From an uncultured Clostridia bacterium (GTDB taxonomy: Bacteria > Bacillota > Clostridia > Oscillospirales > Ruminococcaceae): a DNA stretch of 36,610 bases. Under the pieces are notes generated by a model that searched no databases, was not told the DNA's origin, and saw only the letters and a list, made by a program, of their open reading frames with translations. Location of the stretch: the NCBI GenBank assembly GCA_947589185.1, contig CANQCK010000014.1:1-36610 (forward strand), written 5' to 3'. How positions within the stretch are numbered: position 1 is the first letter of the stretch; every line of letters begins with the position of its first letter. Both the position numbers and the translations under genes were made by a program. This document shows, in pieces, positions 16,369 through 24,059 of this stretch.

Positions 16369-16391
16369 AAATGATTAATGTGTGATATACT
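16363..16391 (+). promoter_or_regulatory. Promoter of fhs (shares its -35 box with rsmE)
   Basis: TTGCAA (16363-16368) and TATACT (16386-16391) are separated by 17 bp. The predicted start is near 16398, leaving a leader of about 57 nt. A TATAAT further down (about 16409-16414) has no convincing -35 partner. Confidence 0.6.
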
Positions 16392-16454
16392 ATCTATAAG
16401 TATTGTATAATACGTTATTTGGTAAATATAATTTCAAATATTAGGAGGGTTTTT

Positions 16455-18125
16455 ATGTTATCTGATATTGAGATCGCTTCAAAAGCCAAGATGATGAAAA
16501 TAACCGAGATAGCCGCAAAGCTGGGAGTGTCTGAAGAGGATATCGAGCCTTACGGACATTATAAGGCTAAGCTTTCTGAGTCACTTTTTAAAAAGCTGGA
16601 GAACAAAAACGACGGCAAGCTTATATTAGTTACAGCTATCAATCCTACTCCTGCCGGCGAGGGAAAAACAACAATTTCAGTTGGTCTTGCTCAGGCAATG
16701 GCAAAGATAAATAAAAAAGCCGTTCTGGCATTGAGAGAGCCCTCCTTAGGTCCTGTATTCGGAATAAAGGGCGGTGCGGCAGGCGGAGGATATGCTCAGG
16801 TAGTGCCGATGGAAGACATAAATTTGCATTTTACCGGAGATATGCACGCAATAACTTCTGCAAATAATCTGCTTTGTGCTCTTATTGACAATCATATGCA
16901 GCAGGGCAACGAGCTTAGAATCGATCAGAGAAGAATTCTTATAAAGCGATGTCTTGATATGAACGACAGAGCGTTAAGATATATAAATGTCGGTCTTGGC
17001 GGAAAGGTCAACGGCATTCCCCGTGAGGACGGATTTCAGATAACCGTTGCGACCGAGATAATGGCTGTGCTGTGTTTGGCGTCAAATTTAGACGACTTAA
17101 AGAAACGGCTTGAGCGTATTTTGGTGGCTTATGATTTAGACGGTAACCCTGTTTATGCAAAGCAGTTAAAGGGCTGCGGTGCAATGACCGCACTCTTGAA
17201 GGACGCTTTAAAGCCGAACCTCGTTCAGACTCTTGAGAACAATCCTGCTATTATGCACGGAGGTCCTTTTGCAAATATTGCACACGGCTGTAACTCTGTA
17301 AGAGCTACTAAGCTGGCACTTAAACTGGGCGATTACTGTATTACTGAGGCAGGCTTCGGTGCAGACTTAGGTGCTGAAAAGTTCCTTGACATCAAGTGCA
17401 GGTTTGCGAATTTAAGTCCCGACTGCGTTGTTCTGGTTGCGACTATCCGTGCACTTAAGTACAACGGCGGAGTTTCCAGAGATAAGCTCACTGAGGAGAA
17501 TGTTGACGCTCTTAAAAAGGGAATAGTAAACTTAAAAACTCATATTGAAAACATACATAAATTCGGGGTACCCGTTGTGGTTGCGATAAACAGATTCCAT
17601 ACTGATACAGAGGCGGAAATCGAGTATATCAAAGACTTCTGCAAGGAAATGGGAGTTGAAGTATCTCTAGCTGAGATTTTTGCAAAGGGCGGAAACGGCG
17701 GAACTGATTTAGCTCAGAAGGTCTGCGATACTATAGACAAATGCGAATGTAACTTCCGCACCCTTTATGACGAGAAACTGCCAATCAAGGAGAAGCTTGA
17801 TATAATCGCAAGGGAGATCTACCGTGCCGACGGCGTGATCTATACAAAGCAGGCGGAAAAAGCTATAAAGGAAATAGAAGCGTTAGGTCATGCGGATATG
17901 CCTGTTTGCGTTGCAAAGACGCAGTATTCGCTCTCTGACGACCCGGCAAAGCTGGGTAAGCCTGAAGGCTTTGAGATAACGGTTCGTGATTTGAAGCTGT
18001 CTGCCGGAGCAGGATTTATAGTAGCATATACGGGAGATATTATGACTATGCCGGGACTTCCGAAATCTCCTGCCGCTAATAATATAGACTGCGACAATGA
18101 CGGAAATATAAGCGGACTTTTCTAG
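16455..18125 (+). CDS. fhs: Formate-tetrahydrofolate ligase
   Basis: This 556-residue protein is the standard length. It makes 10-formyl-tetrahydrofolate from formate, ATP and tetrahydrofolate, feeding one-carbon metabolism for purine and Met-tRNA formylation and, in acetogens, the Wood-Ljungdahl methyl branch. The P-loop TPAGEGKTT is at residues 65-73. Conserved [20 protein letters not shown] and the C-terminal [15 protein letters not shown] are clear. I chose ATG 16455 because AGGAGGG lies eight bases upstream; the frame is open 36 bases further up but without a binding site. It is the first gene of a run of five on the plus strand. Confidence 0.97.
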   Translation: MLSDIEIASKAKMMKITEIAAKLGVSEEDIEPYGHYKAKLSESLFKKLENKNDGKLILVTAINPTPAGEGKTTISVGLAQAMAKINKKAVLALREPSLGPVFGIKGGAAGGGYAQVVPMEDINLHFTGDMHAITSANNLLCALIDNHMQQGNELRIDQRRILIKRCLDMNDRALRYINVGLGGKVNGIPREDGFQITVATEIMAVLCLASNLDDLKKRLERILVAYDLDGNPVYAKQLKGCGAMTALLKDALKPNLVQTLENNPAIMHGGPFANIAHGCNSVRATKLALKLGDYCITEAGFGADLGAEKFLDIKCRFANLSPDCVVLVATIRALKYNGGVSRDKLTEENVDALKKGIVNLKTHIENIHKFGVPVVVAINRFHTDTEAEIEYIKDFCKEMGVEVSLAEIFAKGGNGGTDLAQKVCDTIDKCECNFRTLYDEKLPIKEKLDIIAREIYRADGVIYTKQAEKAIKEIEALGHADMPVCVAKTQYSLSDDPAKLGKPEGFEITVRDLKLSAGAGFIVAYTGDIMTMPGLPKSPAANNIDCDNDGNISGLF

Positions 18126-18159
18126 TCATTGACAAAATAAGATGAACGGAGAATGTGAA

Positions 18160-18882
18160 ATGGAGTTTTTGAAGGATTTATTCGGCGAAAAGGGAACTGT
18201 AGTTTTTTTCGCAGTTTGTGCGGCAATAGTTTTGATTATTTTGCTGGCGGTAATTATTAAGGCTCTCAGCAAAAACAAACGAAGGAAAAAGCTCGAACGT
18301 GACATTCAGCGTGTGAACTCGCTTGTTAAAAACGTTCTGCCCGATGTTGACGTTAAAGACCTGACTATCGTATTTGCGAACAAAACAGGCTCTACTGCAA
18401 ATTCAAGAGGTAAGAAATCCTACACCTATGAGTATTTTATATACGCATTCAAAGAGTGGGAAAGCTATGCAATTCCTATAAGATTCAAGGGCGACAGGGC
18501 TATTCCTGTTGAAACCCCGATAAGACTGGCTCTTGACAATGTATCGAGAATAGTAATAAGATATATGAAAACAAACGCCATTTTCTATGACAACAACGGC
18601 AATGAAATTATAGAGTTTACCGTTGCCGCACTTAACACAAAGCAAATAGCAGACGAGTGTCCGTTTGAGATAGATCAGGTAGAGGCAGCACAAAAGTATT
18701 TTACATTCATTGAGAGGTTTGACACAAAGGTTCGCCATAAGAATGACGTAAATGCCGGTGAAAGCGTGCCTGAACCTAATAAAACAACAACCGACAGCGA
18801 TAAAAGCAGTAAGATAGACGAGGTTTTGTCGAACGAGCCGTTATACGACGACCATTCTGAAGAAGCGTTATTAAAAAATTAA
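18160..18882 (+). CDS. Membrane-anchored protein of unknown function
   Basis: I do not recognise this 240-residue protein. A single hydrophobic helix lies near residues 13-37 (VVFFAVCAAIVLIILLAVII), followed by a basic patch KNKRRKKLERD. A cytoplasmic-looking domain of about 150 residues comes next (VNSLVKNVLPDVDVKDLTIV onward), and then a flexible Ser/Glu/Asp tail. ATG 18160 has GGAGAATG about seven bases upstream; an earlier in-frame ATG at 18142 lacks a site. It lies 34 bp after fhs and 13 bp before tsaE, so it is likely co-transcribed with both. Confidence 0.8.
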   Translation: MEFLKDLFGEKGTVVFFAVCAAIVLIILLAVIIKALSKNKRRKKLERDIQRVNSLVKNVLPDVDVKDLTIVFANKTGSTANSRGKKSYTYEYFIYAFKEWESYAIPIRFKGDRAIPVETPIRLALDNVSRIVIRYMKTNAIFYDNNGNEIIEFTVAALNTKQIADECPFEIDQVEAAQKYFTFIERFDTKVRHKNDVNAGESVPEPNKTTTDSDKSSKIDEVLSNEPLYDDHSEEALLKN

Positions 18883-18895
18883 TTAGGAGAATTAT

Positions 18896-19330
18896 ATGAA
18901 GGTAGTTACCAACTCGCCTGAGGAAACAATTGAATTTGCAAAAAGTATAGGAAAAAAGCTCAAAGGCGGAGATATTATCGCCTTTGCAGGAGGCTTGGGA
19001 GCAGGTAAAACTACCTTTACAAGAGGTCTTTCTATAGGTCTCGGGATAGGCGATACGGTAACGTCGCCCACTTTTGCACTTGTAAACGAGTACAGGTCTG
19101 ACAGCAGCAATATTACCCTCTGTCATTTTGATATGTATAGAATTACAGATTCGCTTGACCTCGAAACGACCGGCTTCTATGACTATATGACAGAGAATAA
19201 TATTCTGGCAGTTGAGTGGAGCGAAAATATCTCAGACGCACTGCCCGATAACACCATATACATTAAAATCACAAGGCTTAGTGAAAACCAAAGAGAGATA
19301 GAAATTAACGGAGATGAACGCTTTGAATAA
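18896..19330 (+). CDS. tsaE: tRNA threonylcarbamoyladenosine biosynthesis ATPase TsaE
   Basis: This 144-residue protein has the family's P-loop GGLGAGKTTF (residues 32-41) and the following VTSPTFALVNEY, HFDMYR and VEWSEN motifs. TsaE hydrolyses ATP and works with TsaB and TsaD to place the t6A modification at position 37 of ANN-decoding tRNAs. AGGAG lies six bases upstream of the ATG. Its last 17 bases overlap the start of tsaB, the standard gene pair. tsaD is not in the window. Confidence 0.96.
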   Translation: MKVVTNSPEETIEFAKSIGKKLKGGDIIAFAGGLGAGKTTFTRGLSIGLGIGDTVTSPTFALVNEYRSDSSNITLCHFDMYRITDSLDLETTGFYDYMTENNILAVEWSENISDALPDNTIYIKITRLSENQREIEINGDERFE

Positions 19331-20072
19331 AACAGATGAAAAATCAAAAATAGTTCTCGGCGTTGACACTTCGGGCAAAACTGCGTCAATAGCCGTTGCC
19401 GACAAGGACAAGATTCTGGCGAACATAACTGTAATTACCGAGCTTACTCACTCGCAGGTTTTGCTTCCTCTTTTGAAAAGACTTTTGTCAGACGCTGATC
19501 TGACTCTGAAAGACGTTGACGCTATAGCTGTTGCAAACGGGCCTGGAAGCTATACAGGTCTTAGAATAGGTATCTCAGCGGTCAAGGGGTTATGCTTTAA
19601 GGAAAATAAAAAGTGTGCAGGAATCTCTACTTTGAAGTCGCTCGCTATGAATGTTTGCAGCTCAGAGCATAGTGAGAAGATAGTTTTCTCAGTTATGAGA
19701 GCAAGACCTGAAGTGTCCTATTTCGGAGTATACAGGCTGATTGGAAACAATATAGAATGTGTTAATTCAGATACTGTCTGCCCAAATTCAGATATATTGA
19801 AATTCAGGCAGGATAATGATTTCGGCGATATTATTCTTGTAGGCGACAATGCTAAGGAAATCAAATACAGCTTATTTAAAGACGACGAAAGCGTCGCTTT
19901 GGCACCGATAGACAAAAGACTTCAAAATGCAAGTTCATTGTGTATGATAGCTCTTAATGAAGACAGCCTTTTTGATGACGCTTCAAGACTGAACGCAAGC
20001 TATTTACAAATAACAAAAGCTGAAAAAAACCGCCGCCGCCGAGCCGGCGGTGGCTCTGCCGCCTTTGGGTAG
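19314..20072 (+). CDS. tsaB: tRNA threonylcarbamoyladenosine biosynthesis protein TsaB
   Basis: This 252-residue protein has the ASKHA-fold start VLGVDTSGKTASIAV and the diagnostic ANGPGSYTGLRIG (about residues 74-86). TsaB is the scaffold partner of TsaD in t6A synthesis. The ATG used here directly touches the GGAG at 19310-19313. A TTG at 19323, nine bases after GGAG, could be the real start. The C-terminus is odd: after the family's normal end (NASYLQITKAEKNR) come RRRAGGGSAAFG and a TAG stop encoded by the dispersed repeat. rimI, which often follows, is absent. Confidence 0.94.
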   Translation: MNALNKTDEKSKIVLGVDTSGKTASIAVADKDKILANITVITELTHSQVLLPLLKRLLSDADLTLKDVDAIAVANGPGSYTGLRIGISAVKGLCFKENKKCAGISTLKSLAMNVCSSEHSEKIVFSVMRARPEVSYFGVYRLIGNNIECVNSDTVCPNSDILKFRQDNDFGDIILVGDNAKEIKYSLFKDDESVALAPIDKRLQNASSLCMIALNEDSLFDDASRLNASYLQITKAEKNRRRRAGGGSAAFG

Positions 20073-20078
20073 TTTGTA
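20030..20078. repeat. Truncated repeat unit at the 3' end of tsaB
   Basis: Hairpin CCGCCG-AGC-CGGCGG (20036-20050) is followed by the first 19-20 bases of a type B module (CCGCCTTTGGGTAGTTTG, from 20059). The rest of the module is missing. The TAG stop of tsaB is the TAG inside the module core. Confidence 0.8.
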
Positions 20079-20122
20079 GTTGGGGTATGGAGTTCAATAT
20101 ATTAAGGAGAGTTGATAAAATT

Positions 20123-20557
20123 ATGATAGGAATTGGCAACGACCACGCAGGAATTGAAATCAAGAATGCAATAATTGAATATTTCAAGGAAAACGGTATT
20201 GAGTATAAGGATTACGGCTGTATGAGCGGAGAGAAATGCGATTATCCGCAAAAGGCAAAAGAGGTATGCGTTGATGTTGTAAACGGCGTTCTTGAAAAGG
20301 CAATACTCATCTGCGGAACAGGTATAGGAATTTCAATTGCCGCAAATAAGGTAAAAGGAATAAGGGCGGCTTGCTGTTCGGATTACTATTCGGCGAAGCT
20401 GACAAGACAGCACAACGACGCTAATGTTCTTTGTATGGGCGGAAGAGTTGTAGGCAGCGGTCTTGCGATAGAGCTTGCAGACGTTTTTCTGAAAACAGAT
20501 TTTCTCGGCGGACGCCACAAGAGACGCGTTGATATGATAACTGATATGGAAAACTGA
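20123..20557 (+). CDS. rpiB: Ribose-5-phosphate isomerase B
   Basis: This 144-residue protein interconverts ribose 5-phosphate and ribulose 5-phosphate in the pentose phosphate pathway. The opening IGIGNDHAG, catalytic Cys64 in ILICGTGIGISI and HNDANVLCMGGR (about 97-108) identify the RpiB/LacA family. The length fits RpiB. I chose ATG 20123 because the family starts right before this strand; AAGGAG at 20104-20109 is 13 bases upstream, a long spacing. An in-frame ATG at 20087 would add 12 residues not typical of the family. It is the last gene of the fhs run and is followed by a strong terminator. Confidence 0.95.
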   Translation: MIGIGNDHAGIEIKNAIIEYFKENGIEYKDYGCMSGEKCDYPQKAKEVCVDVVNGVLEKAILICGTGIGISIAANKVKGIRAACCSDYYSAKLTRQHNDANVLCMGGRVVGSGLAIELADVFLKTDFLGGRHKRRVDMITDMEN

Positions 20558-20578
20558 TAGTTTAGAGAATAGAAAAAA

Positions 20579-20610
20579 GTGTTCGGATTTTTCCGAACAC
20601 TTTTGTTGTT
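20579..20610. terminator. Strong terminator after rpiB
   Basis: A perfect 9-bp stem GTGTTCGGA-TTTT-TCCGAACAC is followed by TTTTGTTG and preceded by AGAAAAAA, so it can work in both directions between the convergent rpiB and SH3 gene. Confidence 0.88.
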
Positions 20611-20640
20611 TTTAAGGATTTACCTGTCGTTTTGTCCCTG

Positions 20641-21261
20641 CTAGTTATAATAGTATTCTCCATTGCTGCTGTAATCGTTATAATTATTATTTTGGTTGTA
20701 CTGTGCATAGCTTGTGTATGTGGGCGTGTTTTGAGTATATTCATTGTAATAGCCGTTTGAAGAAGTGGATTCGGGCAGTTTGCCTGAAATATATCCGCTG
20801 TAAACATATGCGTCAGTAGAACCGTTGAATGAAATTCTGTACCAGCCGTTTACGTTTTCATAAACCGTAACTTCTCTTCCTGTGGCAAGCTCTCCAAGCT
20901 GAGTGTAATTGGAACCGGGTCCCGAACGCACGTTTACGCTTGAGCTTACGGTCATTACAGTACCTTGTTCATTGTCATCGGTGTCTGAATTATTATCTTC
21001 GTCATCATTCTCTTTTGAGGAAGCATCTTTTTTTGGCTTGACAGTAATAGGTTCAGTAGTTGTATCAGTGTGAATTCCCAGATTAGAATCAGCTACAAGC
21101 ATACTGCTTGCCGAAGTTCCGCTGTCGGGAAGAATAGATTTGGTGAATATTACGATAACAATTATTATTAAAATAAACATACCAACAAAAATAGCTAAAC
21201 CAATAAGGTTGTTCTTTGAATTATTGCTCTTTGAGTTGTTATTTTTTTTACTGTCCTGCAT
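20641..21261 (-). CDS. Membrane-anchored protein with a bacterial SH3 domain
   Basis: This 206-residue protein has an Asn/Ser/Lys-rich N-terminus, one membrane helix (about residues 20-41, LIGLAIFVGMFILIIIVIVI) and an acidic linker. A bacterial SH3 (SH3_3) domain follows (about residues 107-165) with the typical VNVRSGPGSNYTQLGEL and GWYRISFNG. The tail is rich in Asn, Tyr and Ser. Such domains usually lie outside the cell and bind peptidoglycan. I chose ATG 21261 because AGGAGAGG lies six bases upstream. A longer in-frame start (21294) has no binding site. The partner or enzyme is unknown. Confidence 0.88.
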   Translation of the reverse strand: MQDSKKNNNSKSNNSKNNLIGLAIFVGMFILIIIVIVIFTKSILPDSGTSASSMLVADSNLGIHTDTTTEPITVKPKKDASSKENDDEDNNSDTDDNEQGTVMTVSSSVNVRSGPGSNYTQLGELATGREVTVYENVNGWYRISFNGSTDAYVYSGYISGKLPESTSSNGYYNEYTQNTPTYTSYAQYNQNNNYNDYSSNGEYYYN

Positions 21262-21566
21262 AAAAACCTCTCCTAAATAAACATTATTACTCAATTATAT
21301 GTTTGGCTTTTTTCAATAATAAAATTCATACTCATAATTATATCACATTATACGATAAATAAACACAAAAGTCAAACTTATATTACAAATAGCTTCGTAT
21401 ATTATCATAATAAACAAAACTTAATCTAAAAGCTGTATGAATATTTATTATTCTGCATAATGATGAATATTTTGTAATTATAAATATCATTTTCAAACGA
21501 TATATTAGAATGTTATTCGCATTTGAGAGCAAATATGAATAATTCGACAATAAATCCTGCAAAACT
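21262..21566. other. AT-rich intergenic stretch
   Basis: About 300 bp of very AT-rich DNA separate the divergent SH3 and PEP carboxykinase genes. Apart from the SH3 promoter (21375-21347) I see no gene, repeat module or terminator. Confidence 0.6.
21347..21375 (-). promoter_or_regulatory. Promoter of the SH3-domain gene
   Basis: Minus-strand TTGACT (21375-21370) and TATAAT (21352-21347) have a 17-bp spacer. The leader is about 80 nt. Confidence 0.65.
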
Positions 21567-21584
21567 GTGTTAAATATTTAACAA
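21567..21584. promoter_or_regulatory. Candidate Rex operator upstream of PEP carboxykinase
   Basis: GTGTTAAATATTTAACAA matches the clostridial Rex consensus TTGTTAANNNNTTAACAA at all but the first position and contains a perfect 14-bp palindrome. It lies nine bases upstream of the -35 box at 21593, the same distance as the similar site at the rex promoter. A Rex gene is in this window. Binding is inferred. Confidence 0.55.
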
Positions 21585-21592
21585 TTCGCCTA

Positions 21593-21621
21593 TTGACAAC
21601 GATTAGAATTAACAGTATAAT
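21593..21621 (+). promoter_or_regulatory. Promoter of PEP carboxykinase
   Basis: TTGACA (21593-21598) and TATAAT (21616-21621) are perfect with a 17-bp spacer. The leader is about 55 nt. Confidence 0.82.
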
Positions 21622-21682
21622 GATATTTGTGGAAAGTTGGTTTATTTCAACTAAAATACCTATTTATGAGAGGAGCAAAATT

Positions 21683-23476
21683 ATGGCTAGCTTAACTAAA
21701 AACCCAAATGTAAATGCGTGGGTTGATGAAATGATCGCATTGACAAAGCCTGAAAAAGTCGTTTGGATCGACGGCAGTGACGAACAACTTCAGGCTCTTA
21801 GAGACGAGGCTATATCAACAGGCGAAATGATAAAGCTAAATGAAGAAAAACTTCCGGGATGTTTATATCACAGAACGCTTCCTAACGATGTTGCAAGAGT
21901 TGAGGACAGAACATTTATTTGTACAAATACAAAAGAAGAAGCAGGACCTACAAACAACTGGTGCGACCCTAAGGAAATGTATGCAAAGCTGACTCCTATG
22001 TACGACGGAGTTATGAAGGGAAGAACGATGTATGTTATCCCATATTCAATGGGACCTATCGGCTCTCCGCTGGCAAAGGTGGGAGTTGAGATCACAGACT
22101 CTATATATGTTGTTCTTAATATGGATATTATGACAAGAATGGGAGCTAAGGCTTTTGAAAATCTCGGCGATACTTCAAATGACTTTGTAAGAGGTCTTCA
22201 CTCAAAGGCTGACATTGACCCTGAAAAGAGATATATTGTACACTTCCCTCAGGATAACACTATCTGGTCGATAAATTCGGCTTACGGCGGAAACGTACTT
22301 CTCGGAAAGAAGTGCTTTGCTTTGAGAATCGCTTCATATCAGGGTAAAAACGAGGGCTGGATGGCTGAGCATATGCTTATTCTCGGAGTTGAAAAGCCTG
22401 ACGGCGAGGTTAAATATATTACTGCTGCTTTCCCGTCAGCCTGCGGAAAGACAAATCTTGCTATGCTTATTCCTCCTGAGGTTTATACTAAGAAGGGATA
22501 TAAAGTCTGGACAGTCGGCGACGATATTGCTTGGCTAAAGCAGGGCGAGGACGGCAGACTCTATGCTATCAATCCTGAAAACGGTTTCTTCGGAGTTGCT
22601 CCGGGAACAAACGCTAAATCTAATTATAACGCTTTGGAGTCAACAAGAAAGAATACGATATTCACAAATGTCGCTATCAACAATGACGATATGACAGTAT
22701 GGTGGGAAAAGCTCGACAAAAATCCTCCTGTAAACGCTACAGAGTGGAAGGGAGCTAAAGTAAACGGTCCTGAGTATGTTGCTGAGGGCAACAACCTTGC
22801 ACATCCTAACTCAAGATTTACCGCTCCTGCTGAAAACTGCCCCTGCATTTCGCCTGAATTCAATAACCCTGAGGGAGTTCCTATCTCGGCTATTATCTTC
22901 GGCGGAAGAAGAGCTAAGACTACTCCGCTTGTTTATCAGTCGTTTGACTGGACTCACGGTACATTTGTAGGCTCGGTAGTTTCTTCCGAGACAACTGCCG
23001 CTGCAACAGGTGCTGTTGGAGTTTTAAGACACGATCCTATGGCTATGAAGCCTTTCTGCGGCTACCATATGGGCGACTATTGGGCTCACTGGGTTGAAAT
23101 GGGCAAAAAGCTCGGTGACAAGGCTCCTAAGATATTCAATGTAAACTGGTTCAAGCAGGACGATGAAGGCAACTTTATCTGGCCTGGTTTCGGCGATAAT
23201 ATGAGAGTTCTCGACTGGATAATCAAGAGATGCGAGGGAACAGTTGACGCTCAGGAAACTGCTATCGGGTATCTTCCAAAGCCTGAGGACCTGAACCTCG
23301 AAGGCATTGAGGACGAAATTACTCCTGAAACTTTAAACGAGCTTTTATCTGTTGATAAGAAGCTCTGGAATGACGAGGTTGCTGATATTAGAGAGTTCTA
23401 CAAGCAGTTCGGCGACAGGCTGCCTAAAGAAATGACAGATGAGCTTAACAAGCTTGAGGCAAGACTTAACAAGTAA
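21683..23476 (+). CDS. pckG: Phosphoenolpyruvate carboxykinase, GTP-dependent
   Basis: This 597-residue protein is the size of GTP-type PEPCK and larger than the ATP type. It interconverts oxaloacetate plus GTP with PEP, CO2 and GDP. In anaerobes it often runs toward oxaloacetate on the way to succinate. The nucleotide-binding SACGKTN is at residues 252-258. YSMGPIGSP, VGDDIAWLK and IIFGGRRAKTTPLV are family hallmarks. I chose ATG 21683 with GAGAGGAGC about eight bases upstream. The frame is open back to 21593, but that part overlaps the promoter. A candidate Rex operator lies upstream, suggesting control by NADH/NAD+. Confidence 0.95.
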   Translation: MASLTKNPNVNAWVDEMIALTKPEKVVWIDGSDEQLQALRDEAISTGEMIKLNEEKLPGCLYHRTLPNDVARVEDRTFICTNTKEEAGPTNNWCDPKEMYAKLTPMYDGVMKGRTMYVIPYSMGPIGSPLAKVGVEITDSIYVVLNMDIMTRMGAKAFENLGDTSNDFVRGLHSKADIDPEKRYIVHFPQDNTIWSINSAYGGNVLLGKKCFALRIASYQGKNEGWMAEHMLILGVEKPDGEVKYITAAFPSACGKTNLAMLIPPEVYTKKGYKVWTVGDDIAWLKQGEDGRLYAINPENGFFGVAPGTNAKSNYNALESTRKNTIFTNVAINNDDMTVWWEKLDKNPPVNATEWKGAKVNGPEYVAEGNNLAHPNSRFTAPAENCPCISPEFNNPEGVPISAIIFGGRRAKTTPLVYQSFDWTHGTFVGSVVSSETTAAATGAVGVLRHDPMAMKPFCGYHMGDYWAHWVEMGKKLGDKAPKIFNVNWFKQDDEGNFIWPGFGDNMRVLDWIIKRCEGTVDAQETAIGYLPKPEDLNLEGIEDEITPETLNELLSVDKKLWNDEVADIREFYKQFGDRLPKEMTDELNKLEARLNK

Positions 23477-23494
23477 TTTGGAATTATAATCATA

Positions 23495-23529
23495 AAAAAG
23501 GGCAAATCCGTTTTGGATTTGTCCTTTTT
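23495..23529 (+). terminator. Terminator of PEP carboxykinase gene
   Basis: AAAAAGGGCAAATCC pairs with GGATTTGTCCTTTTT around a GTTTT loop, with one G-U pair. The A-run and T-run make it strong. Confidence 0.88.
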
Positions 23530-23532
23530 AAA

Positions 23533-23625
23533 TGCCCCCAGCGAGCCGGCGGGCAACGGTGACGTTGCATCCAATCTGCCTTTGGAAAGTTAGCATAATG
23601 TGTTTACTTTGTACAACGGCAGGCT
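23533..23625. repeat. Intergenic repeat island 5
   Basis: It holds a degenerate hairpin (CCAGCG-AGC-CGGCGG, two stem positions mismatched), hairpin GCAACG-GTGA-CGTTGC near 23552-23567 and a type C module at 23576-23622 (CTGCC...GGCAG). The terminator of the preceding gene lies just before it. Confidence 0.82.
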
Positions 23626-23709
23626 TATTAATTTATAATTGATAATTGACAATGGATAATTAAAAAAGTCAAAATATTAGAATCAATAAGTCTTAAAATT
23701 CTTTATTAT

Positions 23710-23738
23710 TTGACAAAATATTTATTTTAATTTATAAT
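23710..23738 (+). promoter_or_regulatory. Promoter of toxin mRNA, locus 3
   Basis: TTGACA (23710-23715) and TATAAT (23733-23738) are perfect with a 17-bp spacer. Confidence 0.8.
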
Positions 23739-23801
23739 GTTCATTAGAGAGTACTGTACATGAACGGTAGGCGGTTTTCTCCCCGAAAGGGGGTGGTAAC
23801 A

Positions 23802-23891
23802 ATGATAAGTTACTCGGAACTATTTTTTTATACGAGTGTTATCATCAGTGTTATCACGCTGTGTTACGAAATTTTTCGCAACAAAAAGTAA
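23802..23891 (+). CDS. Small hydrophobic type I toxin-like peptide, locus 3 (diverged copy)
   Basis: This 29-residue peptide begins MISYSELFFYTS and ends EIFRNKK. It matches the locus 1 peptide at 17 of 29 positions, and the first eight residues are identical. Only one start ATG is possible, preceded by GGGGGTGG. That Shine-Dalgarno is sequestered by CCCC-GAAA-GGGG in the leader. Promoter spacing, start position, hairpin over the binding site, terminator past the stop and opposing RNA are all conserved although the DNA has diverged. This argues for function rather than a decaying copy. Toxicity is inferred. Confidence 0.74.
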   Translation: MISYSELFFYTSVIISVITLCYEIFRNKK

Positions 23892-23909
23892 GAAATCTTT
23901 TTATTACAT

Positions 23910-24020
23910 AAATAAAAAGAACAACCGTCGCTCTTCCTAAGATCGGTTGTTCTATAACAACAATCAGGGAGTAAACCGCTAAGGCAATGTATTTGCCCAT
24001 GTGCAGTACTCTCTTTTTAC
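23910..24020 (-). ncRNA. Putative antitoxin antisense RNA, locus 3
   Basis: It is predicted from the promoter at 24054-24027 to hairpin AGAACAACCG/CGGTTGTTCT (23918-23953) with TTTTATTTA after it in the transcript direction. The 5' end holds GAGAGTACTG, a small hairpin GGCAA-ATACA-TTGCC and AGCGGTTTACTCCC. Stem sequences differ from loci 1 and 2 but the structures are kept. Confidence 0.68.
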
Positions 24021-24026
24021 ATCTAT

Positions 24027-24054
24027 ATTATAACATATAATTTTAATTTGTCAA
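24027..24054 (-). promoter_or_regulatory. Promoter of antisense RNA, locus 3
   Basis: Minus-strand TTGACA (24054-24049) and TATAAT (24032-24027) are perfect, with the same 16-bp spacing as in the other loci. Confidence 0.8.
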
Positions 24055-24059
24055 GCGTG

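Noticed and set aside
16392-16454. Riboswitch (for example folate type) in the fhs leader
   Set aside because: The leader is only about 57 nt, AT-rich and without the stems or conserved bases such a riboswitch needs.
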